This document shows, one piece after another, positions 1 through 7,745 of a DNA stretch of 64,000 nucleotides. Source of the DNA: Bradyrhizobium erythrophlei (GTDB lineage: Bacteria; Pseudomonadota; Alphaproteobacteria; Rhizobiales; Xanthobacteraceae); NCBI RefSeq assembly GCF_900142985.1, contig NZ_LT670849.1:2790001-2854000 (forward strand). The letters run 5' to 3'. Position 1 is the first letter of the stretch, and each line of letters begins with the position of its first letter. A program made the translations under genes and the position numbers. The notes beneath the pieces were generated by a model. The model did no database searches. It was not told the DNA's origin and saw only the letters and a program-made list of their open reading frames with translations.

Positions 1-115
1 ACAAAGGAGTGACAAAGCTCACCCTTTGCCTTATACGAGCGCCAATTCCGAGAAGTGACGGCATGGATCGCGAGCCCCCCGGGTTGGCAGGGCGCGCCGC
101 CGATGGAGATTACCA

Positions 116-496
116 ATGAACCTCATTCAGCAGCTCGAAAAAGAGCAATTCGAAAAGATGTCCGCCGGCAAGGACATTCCGGATTTCGCGCCGGGCGACA
201 CCGTGATCGTCAACGTCAAGGTGGTCGAAGGCGATCGCACCCGCGTGCAGGCCTATGAAGGCGTTTGCATCGGCCGTTCCGGCGGCGGCCTCAACGAGAG
301 CTTCACCGTGCGCAAGATTTCCTACGGCGAAGGCGTCGAGCGCGTCTTCCCGGTGATGTCGCCGATGATCGATTCGATCAAGGTGGTGCGCCGCGGCAAG
401 GTGCGCCGCGCCAAGCTCTATTACCTGCGCAATCTGCGCGGCAAGTCGGCGCGCATTGTCGAGAAAACCGACCACGCCAAGGCTGTTGGCGAGTAA
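116..496 (+). CDS. rplS: 50S ribosomal protein L19
   Basis: Encodes a 126-residue protein typical of bacterial L19, which sits at the 30S-50S interface of the ribosome. The N-terminus [11 protein letters not shown], the central [13 protein letters not shown] segment and the basic stretch [20 protein letters not shown] near the C-terminus are family hallmarks, and length is normal (alphaproteobacterial forms often carry a short tail). The ATG is preceded by GGAG at 106-109. In rhizobia rplS usually follows trmD; any trmD end would lie at or before the left edge and I cannot show it. A strong terminator follows the stop codon, so the gene ends its transcript. Confidence 0.97.
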   Translation: MNLIQQLEKEQFEKMSAGKDIPDFAPGDTVIVNVKVVEGDRTRVQAYEGVCIGRSGGGLNESFTVRKISYGEGVERVFPVMSPMIDSIKVVRRGKVRRAKLYYLRNLRGKSARIVEKTDHAKAVGE

Positions 497-523
497 TTCG
501 AGCCCCATAACGGCTTGTTCGAG

Positions 524-551
524 AGCGCGGGGTTCGCCCCGCGCTTTTTTG
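524..551 (+). terminator. Rho-independent terminator of rplS
   Basis: A perfect 9-bp GC-rich stem (AGCGCGGGG / CCCCGCGCT) with a TTCG tetraloop is followed at once by a run of T residues. It lies about 30 nt after the rplS stop codon. Confidence 0.9.
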
Positions 552-602
552 TTGCCGGTGGACCGCCTTTCGCAGAGCAGTCTGGCGCGAAGGCATCTCG
601 CG

Positions 603-629
603 TTGACGCCTGCGCATGCTATATACGAT
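603..629 (+). promoter_or_regulatory. Possible sigma-70 promoter upstream of leuC
   Basis: TTGACG at 603-608 is a near-consensus -35 element. About 15 nt later TACGAT (624-629) can serve as a -10. This would place the transcription start close to 635, which is the ATG of the small ORF described next. Spacing is slightly short, so this is a candidate only. Confidence 0.35.
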
Positions 630-634
630 CTCAA

Positions 635-760
635 ATGGTACTAGATCATACCAGCACTGCCCCTCGACGGATCGTCATCGACGATCACGCGCGCCTGCCC
701 GGCCGCTTCTTCGGGCGGTTTGCGACGTCGGCGACCTCGGAACTTGCGCGCCCGCTTTGA
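635..760 (+). CDS. Possible leaderless upstream ORF (41 aa) in the leuC leader
   Basis: The ATG at 635 opens a 41-codon ORF that begins MVLDHTSTAPRR and ends SELARPL. The two last leucines use CTT, which is uncommon in such a GC-rich genome. No Shine-Dalgarno sequence precedes it, but a candidate promoter would place the transcript start at or next to the ATG, as known for the leaderless trpL leader peptide of rhizobia. The stop codon lies 3 nt before a terminator-like hairpin. There is no leucine run, so classical leucine attenuation is not shown. It may be a chance ORF. Confidence 0.3.
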   Translation: MVLDHTSTAPRRIVIDDHARLPGRFFGRFATSATSELARPL

Positions 761-763
761 TGT

Positions 764-788
764 GGCGCCGCTATTCGGCGCGTTTTCC
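764..788 (+). terminator. Attenuator-like hairpin upstream of leuC
   Basis: A 6-bp stem GCGCCG / CGGCGC with loop CTATT is followed by GTTTTCC. It sits directly after the small ORF and about 37 nt before the leuC start codon, an arrangement that resembles a transcription attenuator. The stem is short and the T run brief, so activity is uncertain. Confidence 0.35.
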
Positions 789-824
789 GTCTCGCAACGA
801 TTTCGATTTTAGGAGCTCACGCTC

Positions 825-2231
825 ATGTCCAAGCCGACAACCCTGTACGACAAGATCTGGAACGATCATCTGGTTCACGAAGCCGAAGACGGCACCAGCC
901 TGATCTATATCGACCGCCATCTGGTGCACGAAGTGACCTCGCCGCAGGCGTTCGAAGGCCTGCGCGTCTCGGGGCGAAAAGTCCGTGCGCCTGAAAAGAC
1001 GCTGGCCGTCGTCGACCACAACGTGCCGACCTCCGATCGCAGCAAGCCCAATCCCGATCCGGAAAGCGCCGAGCAGATCGCCGTGCTCGCCGAAAACGCC
1101 AAGCATTTCGGTATCGAATACTTCAATGAGTTCGATCGCCGCCAGGGCATCGTTCACGTCATCGGCCCCGAGCAGGGCTTTACCCTGCCCGGCACCACGG
1201 TCGTCTGCGGCGACAGCCACACATCGACCCACGGTGCGTTCGGCGCGCTGGCGCACGGCATCGGCACCTCCGAGGTCGAGCATGTGCTGGCGACACAAAC
1301 CCTGATCCAGAAGAAGGCCAAGAACATGCGCGTGGTCGTCGACGGCAAGTTGCCGGACGGCGTCACCGGCAAGGACATCATCCTGTCGATCATCGGCGAG
1401 ATCGGCACCGCGGGCGGCACCGGCTACGTGCTGGAATATGCCGGCGGGGCGATTCGCGCGCTGTCGATGGAAGGCCGCATGACGGTCTGCAACATGTCGA
1501 TCGAAGGTGGCGCGCGCGCCGGCCTGATTGCGCCCGATCAAACCGCCTACGAATTCCTCAAGGGCCGGCCGAAGTCGCCAAAAGGCGCAGCCTGGGATGC
1601 AGCGGTGCGATACTGGGAAAGCCTGCGCAGCGATGACGGCGCGCATTTCGACCGTGAGATCAGGTTGGATGCAGCCAAGCTGCCGCCGATCGTGACCTGG
1701 GGCACCTCGCCCGAAGACGTCGCGTCCATCACCGGAAGCGTGCCGGACCCCGACAAGATCGCCGACGAAGCCCAGCGCCTCTCGAAGCAGCGCGCACTCA
1801 ACTACATGGGACTGACGGCCGGCACCAAGATCACCGACATCAAGCTCGACCGCGTCTTCATCGGTTCCTGCACCAACGGACGCATCGAGGACTTGCGCGC
1901 GGCGGCCAAGATTGCAGCCGGCAAGACGGTGAACGCCAATGTCTATGCGATGATCGTGCCCGGCTCGGGAATCGTGAAGGAGCAGGCGGAAGCCGAAGGT
2001 CTCGACAAGATCTTCATCAAGGCCGGTTTTGACTGGCGCGAGCCCGGCTGCTCGATGTGCCTGGCCATGAACCCGGACAAGCTCAAGCCCGAGGAGCGCT
2101 GCGCCTCGACCTCGAACCGCAATTTCGAGGGCCGCCAAGGCTTTAAGGGCCGCACGCACCTGGTCTCGCCGGCTATGGCGGCGGCCGCCGCGATCGCCGG
2201 CCACTTCGTCGATATCCGGGAGTGGCATTAA
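825..2231 (+). CDS. leuC: 3-isopropylmalate dehydratase large subunit
   Basis: The 468-residue product is the large subunit of isopropylmalate isomerase, which interconverts 2- and 3-isopropylmalate in leucine synthesis in the cytoplasm. The three cysteines that hold the [4Fe-4S] cluster are visible: Cys349 in GSCTNGR, and Cys409 and Cys412 in CSMC. Other aconitase-family motifs such as [14 protein letters not shown] and FEGRQG are intact and length matches the family. AGGAG at 811-815 gives a good ribosome-binding site 9 nt before the ATG. The enzyme needs the small subunit LeuD, which is not encoded in this window. leuB lies about 9 kb downstream on the other strand. Confidence 0.97.
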   Translation: MSKPTTLYDKIWNDHLVHEAEDGTSLIYIDRHLVHEVTSPQAFEGLRVSGRKVRAPEKTLAVVDHNVPTSDRSKPNPDPESAEQIAVLAENAKHFGIEYFNEFDRRQGIVHVIGPEQGFTLPGTTVVCGDSHTSTHGAFGALAHGIGTSEVEHVLATQTLIQKKAKNMRVVVDGKLPDGVTGKDIILSIIGEIGTAGGTGYVLEYAGGAIRALSMEGRMTVCNMSIEGGARAGLIAPDQTAYEFLKGRPKSPKGAAWDAAVRYWESLRSDDGAHFDREIRLDAAKLPPIVTWGTSPEDVASITGSVPDPDKIADEAQRLSKQRALNYMGLTAGTKITDIKLDRVFIGSCTNGRIEDLRAAAKIAAGKTVNANVYAMIVPGSGIVKEQAEAEGLDKIFIKAGFDWREPGCSMCLAMNPDKLKPEERCASTSNRNFEGRQGFKGRTHLVSPAMAAAAAIAGHFVDIREWH

Positions 2232-2250
2232 ATAGCGCGACTTGCGTCAA

Positions 2251-2278
2251 AACGGCGTCCTCAAAGAAGGACGCCGTT
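2251..2278 (+). terminator. Strong hairpin after leuC
   Basis: A perfect 11-bp stem (AACGGCGTCCT / AGGACGCCGTT) with a 6-nt loop begins 19 nt after the leuC stop. No T run follows, so it may be a weak terminator or a transcript-stabilising 3-prime hairpin. Confidence 0.5.
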
Positions 2279-2343
2279 AACCGATTGCGCGCAGACTTGT
2301 CGGGCAGTGGGAGCCCATTTGTGTCTCCACGAAAGTATCCGTC

Positions 2344-2559
2344 ATGGCCGACAAAACCGACAAGCCTGAATTCGTCGATACGATCGGCGAAGCGACAACG
2401 CAGCGCTATCGGCGCGTGATGCCGCGCGTCAACAAGAGCCCCGCCGCCAAGGAAGCTCCAAAGATGAGCAACTGGCCGCCGGTGCGCCTTGAGCAATGGC
2501 GGATGGAAAATCTGACGCCATGGAAGATCAAGCCCTGGAAGCTCAAGGACTGGATCTGA
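2344..2559 (+). CDS. Conserved small hypothetical protein
   Basis: A 71-residue charged, tryptophan-rich protein. It begins MADKTDKPEFVDTIGEATTQRYRR and ends with three W-containing repeats (LTPWKIKPWKLKDWI). No signal peptide or membrane segment is seen, so it is probably cytoplasmic. I recognise no domain. It lies between the leuC hairpin and a convergent hairpin and could be read from the leuC promoter. The reading frame shows normal codon bias, which supports it as a real gene, but function is unknown. Confidence 0.65.
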   Translation: MADKTDKPEFVDTIGEATTQRYRRVMPRVNKSPAAKEAPKMSNWPPVRLEQWRMENLTPWKIKPWKLKDWI

Positions 2560-2616
2560 ACCGGCCACCGGCCGCGCATGCGGTTTCGACAAAGCTTTGC
2601 CGTCGCACCAAAAGGA

Positions 2617-2641
2617 TCAGGCGCCCGTTGAGGGCGCCTGA
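2617..2641 (-). terminator. Hairpin between convergent genes
   Basis: A perfect 10-bp stem TCAGGCGCCC / GGGCGCCTGA with a 5-nt loop. Read on the minus strand it is followed by TCCTTTTGG, so it best suits termination of the minus-strand gene ending at 2675. It may act in both directions. Confidence 0.6.
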
Positions 2642-2674
2642 CTCACCTCACCTCACGTGTCTCGAACCTCAACG

Positions 2675-3235
2675 TTAGGCGTGATGAAGCCTGCGATGAT
2701 GGAAGCGCCGGTGTGCGCGGTGGTAATGGCGCTTGACGCGATGATGGCAGACGACGCGCGGGCCATGCACGGTCGACACCCGATGGCAGCCTCCTCCGGC
2801 GACAAAGGCGGGAGCGGGATAGACGACAGGATAGGCGGGATAAACCGGATCATCGTAGTAGGTGGAATCGTCATACGGGTAATCGTCGTAGTAGACGCCG
2901 CCGACAAAAACCCTGCCGAAATGATGCCGGCGAACGAATCCGTGGCCGGCATATCGGGGAACGCCGTATCGCGGGACACCTGCAACAGCCGCGGGTGCGA
3001 CAACGGTCGCAGCACCAACGCCGATCGCGCTGCCGCGAACGAACGAGCCGCTCACGCCGCCACCGCTAAAGCCGTGACCGCCGCTCCAGCCGCCCGCGCC
3101 GCGGCTACTGCCGCCTCCACCGCCGCCGTGCATGCCACGGGCGTCGGCTTGCTGACCGGAGATCGACAACATGAAGAGCGCCAAGGCGCCAAATGCACGT
3201 GGCCACGAAAGCAATCGAACTGAACTACGCATCAT
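2675..3235 (-). CDS. Secreted glycine-rich hypothetical protein
   Basis: The start at 3235 is chosen because AAAAGGA lies 8 nt upstream; a longer reading from 3283 has no such site. The 186-residue product starts MMRSSVRLLSWPRAFGALAL and has a signal peptide ending near QADARG. Then come a glycine/serine-rich low-complexity stretch, a short hydrophobic segment around AIGVGAATVVAPAAVAGV, a Tyr/Asp/Pro-rich region with YDDYPYDDSTYYDD, one segment with two cysteines (GGGCHRV and VVCHHRV), and a His/Arg-rich tail. Such proteins are common in Bradyrhizobium and their role is unknown. It is probably periplasmic or surface associated. Confidence 0.65.
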   Translation of the reverse strand: MMRSSVRLLSWPRAFGALALFMLSISGQQADARGMHGGGGGGSSRGAGGWSGGHGFSGGGVSGSFVRGSAIGVGAATVVAPAAVAGVPRYGVPRYAGHGFVRRHHFGRVFVGGVYYDDYPYDDSTYYDDPVYPAYPVVYPAPAFVAGGGCHRVSTVHGPRVVCHHRVKRHYHRAHRRFHHRRLHHA

Positions 3236-3445
3236 CGGTGTGGTCCTTTTGGCTTTGCAAGGCAAAGCTCCGCCTCGGCGCATGACACGCGTCAGCCTGG
3301 CCGGTCATGTTTCGATGAGTGGTATCCTTGGAATTGAAACTAGAGCGAACAATCTGAACGCGCCATGAATGTTTCAGTCATCAATTCAAGCGACTGCGAA
3401 TGCCGGAACCAGTTCCGCGCAAAAAAATTTGTAGCTTGGGGGGAA

Positions 3446-3476
3446 TAAAAAACGAGCCCGCGTCGGGCGGGCCCGT
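3446..3476 (-). terminator. Terminator of the small His/Trp peptide gene
   Basis: Read on the minus strand, a GC-rich stem built on GGGCCCGC...GCGGGCTC is followed by a run of six T residues. It starts about 20 nt after the stop codon at 3495. Confidence 0.75.
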
Positions 3477-3494
3477 TGATGTCACTCCACCAGC

Positions 3495-3692
3495 TTACCA
3501 GTGGCGGCGATGCCAGTGCCGGTGCCAGCGGCGATGCCAGCGGACTTCCGTCATCGAAGCCTTGGAGCCTTCCTGGATCGTGGTGACCGTGGCGGGATTC
3601 GCCAGCGACAGTGCCTGGGCCTGCTTGGCCGGAGCGGCAAGGACCAATACCGCGCCGAGTGCAGCGAGGCCCAGAACTCTCGTCATCTTCAT
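3495..3692 (-). CDS. Small secreted peptide with His/Arg/Trp-rich tail
   Basis: A 65-residue protein with a clear signal peptide (MKMTRVLGLAALGAVLVLAA, cleavage probably near QAQA-L). The mature part is only about 40 residues and ends in a regular W-H-R pattern (VRWHRRWHRHWHRRHW). GGGGAG lies 6-7 nt before the ATG and a good terminator follows, so it is an independent transcription unit. The tail could bind metal, nucleic acid or membranes; this is inference. No family recognised. Confidence 0.7.
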   Translation of the reverse strand: MKMTRVLGLAALGAVLVLAAPAKQAQALSLANPATVTTIQEGSKASMTEVRWHRRWHRHWHRRHW

Positions 3693-3949
3693 TGATATCT
3701 CCCCTTCGGTGACCGGTACAATGCCAGCGCCATGCGGCCGATCTGATCAGCCGCTCTCCACAGCGCAGACCGCAAGCTGGGAGGGAGCGACGTCAATGGA
3801 GTGAGTGTCTGCGCCGGGATCACCAATGCGCTACTCATGATCGTGTTCCAGAGCGCGCGGAAAATTTAATAGGCGTGCCAAAAACGCATCTCGCCGCGCG
3901 ACGTATCTTGAGTGAACAAGACGTTTCGTGAGTGAAGGAGGAGGTCGCG

Positions 3950-4168
3950 ATGAGTCTTCCGCTTCGGCTTTGTGCACTTGCCGGTGGAATGTTTCTGTCT
4001 GTGACAGTCACGACAGCAGCATTTGCTTCTCAGGGACCTGGCACGGGTCCCGGCACGGCGAGCGCGGCGGCGCAGCTTGCAATCGCGATCGTCATTTATG
4101 GCGGCGCGGCCCTGATCCTTGCCGCTAGCCTGGCGGCTGCGATCAAGCGCGGGCTTTCAAAACGATGA
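3950..4168 (+). CDS. Small exported membrane protein, hypothetical
   Basis: A 72-residue product from the ATG at 3950, preceded by a near-perfect AAGGAGGAGG site. It has an N-terminal signal sequence (MSLPLRLCALAGGMFLSVTV), a short Gly/Thr/Pro linker and one transmembrane helix (QLAIAIVIYGGAALILAASL), followed by a basic tail KRGLSKR. This predicts a small inner-membrane protein with the basic tail in the cytoplasm. No function is recognised. It stands alone between the two small secreted genes. Confidence 0.65.
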   Translation: MSLPLRLCALAGGMFLSVTVTTAAFASQGPGTGPGTASAAAQLAIAIVIYGGAALILAASLAAAIKRGLSKR

Positions 4169-4183
4169 ATATGCGTCTGGTAG

Positions 4184-4210
4184 GATGCGAATTTAGAACC
4201 GGATCACTAG
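4184..4210. repeat. Truncated B-type half hairpin
   Basis: GATGCGAATTTAGAACCGGA followed by TCACTAG matches the outer arm of a B-type hairpin (compare 11609-11637). It has no partner arm and shares its final CTAG with the intact composite element that starts at 4207. Confidence 0.6.
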
Positions 4211-4373
4211 AGCTCCGATTCCGAGGTTCGCATGATATCGCGGCGACCTCTGATGCGAACCTCGGAATCAAAGGAGCTCTAGCAACTTACTGTTTCTAGT
4301 GCGGCTTCGAATTTGAAGTTCCTTTAACCAACTCGCGGCGAAACTGATAGGAACTTCAAATTCGCCGCACTAG
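4207..4373 (+). repeat. Composite double-hairpin element, copy 1 (B-A orientation)
   Basis: Hairpin B spans 4207-4282 and hairpin A spans 4296-4373, with a 13-nt linker CAACTTACTGTTT. B has arms CTAGAGCTCC and GGAGCTCTAG plus an inner core GATTCCGAGGTTCGCAT with its complement; its right arm carries an extra AAA. A has arms CTAGTGCGGC / GCCGCACTAG and an extra TT on the left arm. The cores are the most diverged of the four copies. The last CTAG provides the stop codon of the minus-strand gene ending at 4370. Confidence 0.85.
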
Positions 4374-4711
4374 CCGCGGCGCCAGACGCAGGTCATGCGC
4401 GGCACGATCACGGTGCCGCTCGGCCGGAATTCCTGCACGTAGGTGGCGTTGCAGACCCGCACCGCGTCGGGGCCCGGATTATAGCGCGGATACACGTCAT
4501 CCGGCTCGGCGAGGGTGCGCGGATAAACGCGAACCCGCCGCGGCGGACGGGGGCGCGCTGGGCGTGCAGCCAGATCGTCTGGCGTCAACGCCTGCGCGAC
4601 GCGTGTGCCCTGCTGCGCCGTCTGGGCTTCGGCGCTGACCGCAAGCAGCGAAGCGGCGCCGGTCATGGCGACAGAGAAGCTCACCGAAATTGCCAGTTTC
4701 TTGTAATCCAT
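4370..4711 (-). CDS. Exported hypothetical protein
   Basis: The ATG at 4711 (MDYKKLAISVSFSVAMTGA) gives 113 residues with a standard signal peptide cleaved near SAEAQT. The mature protein is rich in Pro and Arg in the middle (RPARPRPPRRVRVYPR) and has two cysteines, in VRVCNATYV and in MTCVWRRG, which could form a disulfide. The C-terminus resembles short secreted Bradyrhizobium proteins of unknown role. The stop codon TAG lies within the terminal CTAG of the repeat at 4296-4373, so the original 3-prime end may have been altered by insertion. Confidence 0.65.
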   Translation of the reverse strand: MDYKKLAISVSFSVAMTGAASLLAVSAEAQTAQQGTRVAQALTPDDLAARPARPRPPRRVRVYPRTLAEPDDVYPRYNPGPDAVRVCNATYVQEFRPSGTVIVPRMTCVWRRG

Positions 4712-4914
4712 ATGACGCGCCCCAAACTCGTTATTGACCCTACGGTCTCCGATTGCAGCGGCAACGTCAACTCCGCGGCAGGCCATTTTCCAGCGAACCG
4801 CGCGCGATGTCACCCGTTACGCCGGTGTCACGGGATTTTGCTGGACGCGGTTCCGCCATGTCGCGAAATTGCTCTAAACAGGCAGCCAGCGACGACGTGC
4901 GAGGGGAAAAGGTC

Positions 4915-5205
4915 ATGACAGTGTATGTCATCGTGCAGCTCAAGATGACCGATCGCGCGGCCTACGACCGCTATCAGGCCCGCTTTTTCGACGTGTTCAA
5001 GAAATTCAGCGGACGGTTGCTGTCGGCGGACGAAAATCCGGCCGTGGTGGAAGGCGTGTGGGCATGCGACAAGCTGGTCCTGATGTCGTTTCCCGACCAG
5101 ACCGCCTTCTCCGCTTGGGCCAACTCGCCGGACTATCTGGAAATATCCAGGGACCGCAAAGCCGGCGCGACGGCGGTGGTGTTGCTGGCAAAGGGATTTG
5201 GCTAA
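4915..5205 (+). CDS. DUF1330 family protein
   Basis: The 96-residue product from ATG 4915 (MTVYVIVQLKMTDRAAYDRY) has the ferredoxin-like dimeric alpha/beta-barrel pattern of DUF1330. This includes the conserved opening strand, the Y-x-x-Y helix, the central VVEGVWACDKLVLMSFPD strand and the SPDYLEISRDRKAGA segment near the end. A purine-rich GAGGGGAAAAGG precedes the ATG. Earlier in-frame starts lack support. The family is of unknown function. The next gene starts 24 nt downstream, so the two may be co-transcribed. Confidence 0.85.
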   Translation: MTVYVIVQLKMTDRAAYDRYQARFFDVFKKFSGRLLSADENPAVVEGVWACDKLVLMSFPDQTAFSAWANSPDYLEISRDRKAGATAVVLLAKGFG

Positions 5206-5229
5206 GACCTCAACTCTCAGGACAACGTC

Positions 5230-5628
5230 ATGTGGACAACAGCCAAAGCACCGTCGCTTGCCGAAATGGAAGCCATGGCGCACGACATCTTCGGCCGCCT
5301 GCCCAAAACCTTCCACGACCTGTGTGAAGGCGTGATCCTTCGAGTGGAGGATTTCCCGACCGACGAAGTTCTCGACGAGATGGACGCGGAGAGCGAATTC
5401 GATCTGCTTGGCCTGTTTCAGGGGACCGGCCTGCCGCAGCAGAGCAGCGGTGACGTCGCGAGGCTTCCCAACCTGATCTGGCTCTACCGGCGGCCGATCC
5501 TGGATTATTGGGCCGAGCACGACGAGACGCTGGGAGGGATCGTCCGCCATGTGGTGATCCACGAAATCGGGCATCATTTCGGCCTCTCCGACGAGGACAT
5601 GGCTGCTATCGAAGCCTCGGCGGGTTAG
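5230..5628 (+). CDS. Zincin-like metallopeptidase family protein
   Basis: A 132-residue protein with the zinc motif HEIGHHFGLSDEDM near the C-terminus, that is HExxH with a third downstream acidic or histidine ligand. This matches the small Zincin_1 (formerly DUF1025) family, whose members have a minimal metallopeptidase fold. Actual peptidase activity of the family is not well established. There is no signal peptide, so the protein is probably cytoplasmic. CAGGAC at 5219-5224 serves as ribosome-binding site. It probably shares a transcript with the DUF1330 gene just upstream. Confidence 0.85.
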   Translation: MWTTAKAPSLAEMEAMAHDIFGRLPKTFHDLCEGVILRVEDFPTDEVLDEMDAESEFDLLGLFQGTGLPQQSSGDVARLPNLIWLYRRPILDYWAEHDETLGGIVRHVVIHEIGHHFGLSDEDMAAIEASAG

Positions 5629-5745
5629 GTCGGCTTTCGCCCTTTTGCGAAGGGTTCATTCGCGATAAACGACAGCTCCCAAGTTGCTGCTGTCCGTTCC
5701 AACCAGGCAGTGACGCGTTTTCTTCACGCTTAGCTTGAAAACTCC

Positions 5746-6540
5746 ATGGTCCTGCGTCCTGAAATCGTCACCTTCTGGCACGGCCCGCTCGACGGTTTGC
5801 GGCGTCTGTGCCTGCGTTCGCAGGTCGCCGCCGGCCACAAGGTGACCGTCTACAGCTTCGAGCCGATCGCGCAATTGCCTGATGGCGTCGGCAATGCCGA
5901 AGCCGAAGCGATCCTGCCGCACGCCTTCGCCGAACGCCTGCGTCCGGCACGGCCCGATGGCGTCTGGATCGACCGGACCATGCTGCAATTTTCGGATTTC
6001 TTCCGGATCCGGCTGATGGCGAAAAGCGCCGGGCTCTGGCTCGACGCCGACGTTCTCCTGCTCAAGGCGGCCGAGCTCGATCCCGCAAAACCCTATTTCG
6101 CGTGGGAGCGGCCGCGCCAGCTCGGCAACTCGGTTTTGTACCTGCCGCCGAACGATCCGATCGTCTCGGCTTTCGAAGCGTTGATGGCGCAGGACGAATT
6201 GACGCCGGACTGGTTGTCGCTCCAGCATCGCCTGACGTTTCTGCTGCACCGGTTGCGCGGGACGACGCGTCTGTCGGAAGTGCGCCTGGCGATCTATGGT
6301 CCGGCCTCGCTCACGGCACTCGCGCACCGCGCCGGCGAGTTGAACCTCGCGCTGCCGAAAAAGTCATTCTATGCCGTGCACGCCGAACCTGAGCTGTTTT
6401 TTCAGCCGCAGGATTTTTCAGGCCTGATCCGCGACCCCGAAATCATCGGCTTCCACATCTCGCCGAAGGGACGCGGCAACCAGAAGCCCGTCGCCGGCAG
6501 TCTGCACGCCTGGGCGGCGGAGAAGTTCGGCGTCGCGTAG
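5746..6540 (+). CDS. Glycosyltransferase, GT32/Gb3-synthase-like
   Basis: A 264-residue protein starting IVTFWHGPLDGLRRLCLRSQ after a short lead. LWLDADVLLL (about residues 96-105) supplies a DxD motif for nucleotide-sugar and metal binding, and the following WERPRQLGNSVLY segment is typical of alpha-glycosyltransferases with sugar-binding DxD domains. It lacks a signal or membrane segment and probably acts in the cytoplasm on a surface polysaccharide or lipid; the acceptor is unknown. The ATG has no clear ribosome-binding site, so the exact start is less sure. Its end lies 3 nt from the convergent CitE-like gene. Confidence 0.75.
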   Translation: MVLRPEIVTFWHGPLDGLRRLCLRSQVAAGHKVTVYSFEPIAQLPDGVGNAEAEAILPHAFAERLRPARPDGVWIDRTMLQFSDFFRIRLMAKSAGLWLDADVLLLKAAELDPAKPYFAWERPRQLGNSVLYLPPNDPIVSAFEALMAQDELTPDWLSLQHRLTFLLHRLRGTTRLSEVRLAIYGPASLTALAHRAGELNLALPKKSFYAVHAEPELFFQPQDFSGLIRDPEIIGFHISPKGRGNQKPVAGSLHAWAAEKFGVA

Positions 6541-6543
6541 CGC

Positions 6544-7422
6544 TTAACGCCCCATCGCGGCGATCGAATCCGCAATCGCGATCGTGCGGCGCGCCATATC
6601 GGCGTGCAGACGCTCCACCATCTGCCCATCGAGTGAGATGGCGCCGCGCGCGGCATTCTCCGGCTTTTCGAACGCGGCGATGACCTTGCGCGCCCGTTCG
6701 ACCTCCTCGGCCGGTGGCGTGAAGATGACGTTGCAGGCCTCGATCTGGCCCGGATGAATCAGCGTCTTGCCGTCGAAGCCGAGATCGCGCGCCTGCGTGC
6801 ATTCCTGATTGAAGCCATCGACATTGCTGAAATCGCTGTAGGGCCCGTCGAGGATTTCGAGGCCGTAAGCCCGTGTCGCCAGAATGCAGTGCGTGATCAT
6901 CGGCAGCATGATCGCCCGTCCCGGCTGCATGCGGATTCGCGTCTCGCGCGAGATGTCATTGGGGCCGAATACAAAGCCTGACAAGCGCGGCTCGACATCG
7001 CGCGAGCTAGCTGCGAGTTCCTCCGCGTGCAGCACGGCGCGCGCAGTCTCGATCATGGCCCAGACGCGGATCGAGGGGTCGGCGTTCGCCGCATGCAACG
7101 CACTTTTGATGGTACGGATGTCATCGACGCTGGAAACTTTCGGCACCAGAATGGCGTGGGGCTTGGCCTTGGCGGCCATCTTGACGTCGTCGGCCCAGAA
7201 CGGCGTGTCCAGTGCGTTGGTCCGGATCCAGATTTCACGCTTGCCGAATCCGCCGGCTTCGATCGCCTTGGCGATCTGGTCGCGGGCCAGACCCTTGGCT
7301 TCCGCCGCCACCGAGTCCTCGATGTCGAGGATGATGCAGTCGGCGGCAAGAATGCGCGCCTTTTCCAATGCGCGCGAATTCGAGCCGGGCATGAACAGAA
7401 GGCTGCGGCGCGGATGGGTCAT
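6544..7422 (-). CDS. CoA ester lyase, HpcH/HpaI (CitE-like)
   Basis: The 292-residue product begins RRSLLFMPGSNSRALEKA, a signature of the CitE/malyl-CoA lyase branch of the HpcH/HpaI aldolase family. DCIILDIEDSVAAEAK, ILVPKVSSVDD and WAMIETARAVLHAEEL follow; these contain the acidic metal ligands (Asp and Glu) and the CoA-facing Arg. Family members cleave or form malyl-CoA, methylmalyl-CoA or citramalyl-CoA, and the substrate here cannot be fixed from sequence. AAGGGATG precedes the start. It is a single gene, convergent with the glycosyltransferase. Confidence 0.88.
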   Translation of the reverse strand: MTHPRRSLLFMPGSNSRALEKARILAADCIILDIEDSVAAEAKGLARDQIAKAIEAGGFGKREIWIRTNALDTPFWADDVKMAAKAKPHAILVPKVSSVDDIRTIKSALHAANADPSIRVWAMIETARAVLHAEELAASSRDVEPRLSGFVFGPNDISRETRIRMQPGRAIMLPMITHCILATRAYGLEILDGPYSDFSNVDGFNQECTQARDLGFDGKTLIHPGQIEACNVIFTPPAEEVERARKVIAAFEKPENAARGAISLDGQMVERLHADMARRTIAIADSIAAMGR

Positions 7423-7573
7423 GATTTCATCCCTTTGAGTTCGGCTCTTGAAACGAGCTCCAGCGGAACTGCCAATAGCCTATTGTTTCGGCATGGACCT
7501 TTTCCGGCGACGGCTTAACATCTCAAGCTTGGTTCCGAAAGTCTTGTTCCCGCCTGTCGCATGTGGTTAGCAG

Positions 7574-7742
7574 CTAGTGGAGTGGATTTGGCATTCGCTA
7601 CCCGCCTAGCCGCAAATTCGGAAAGCGAATGTCAAATCCGAAACTCCACTAGAGACATATATTTGATAGTGGTCCTTTTGATTCTAACGTTCGCAAAAGT
7701 GACCGCTGAGAAGGGATGCGAACGTTAGAATCGGACCACTAT
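7574..7742 (-). repeat. Composite double-hairpin element, copy 2 (A-B orientation)
   Basis: Hairpin A spans 7574-7652 (ends CTAGTGGAGT / ACTCCACTAG, core GGATTTGGCATTCGC) and hairpin B spans 7666-7742 (ends ATAGTGGTCC / GGACCACTAT, core GATTCTAACGTTCGCA). The linker is AGACATATATTTG, 13 nt. The right arm of A has an extra GAAA and the left arm of B an extra TTTT, both on the arms that face each other. It fills most of the 323-nt gap between the CitE-like gene and the carbonic anhydrase and ends 3 nt before the latter's ATG. In 7423-7573 I see only ordinary upstream sequence. Confidence 0.9.
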
Positions 7743-7745
7743 CGA

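Noticed and set aside
1..115. Possible end of trmD upstream of rplS
   Set aside because: rplS usually follows trmD in rhizobia, but no frame here gives a recognisable TrmD C-terminus, so nothing is annotated.
771..2228. Long minus-strand open frame opposite leuC
   Set aside because: It is the mirror of leuC caused by high GC; leuC has all catalytic motifs and the mirror frame has no recognisable domain or ribosome-binding site.
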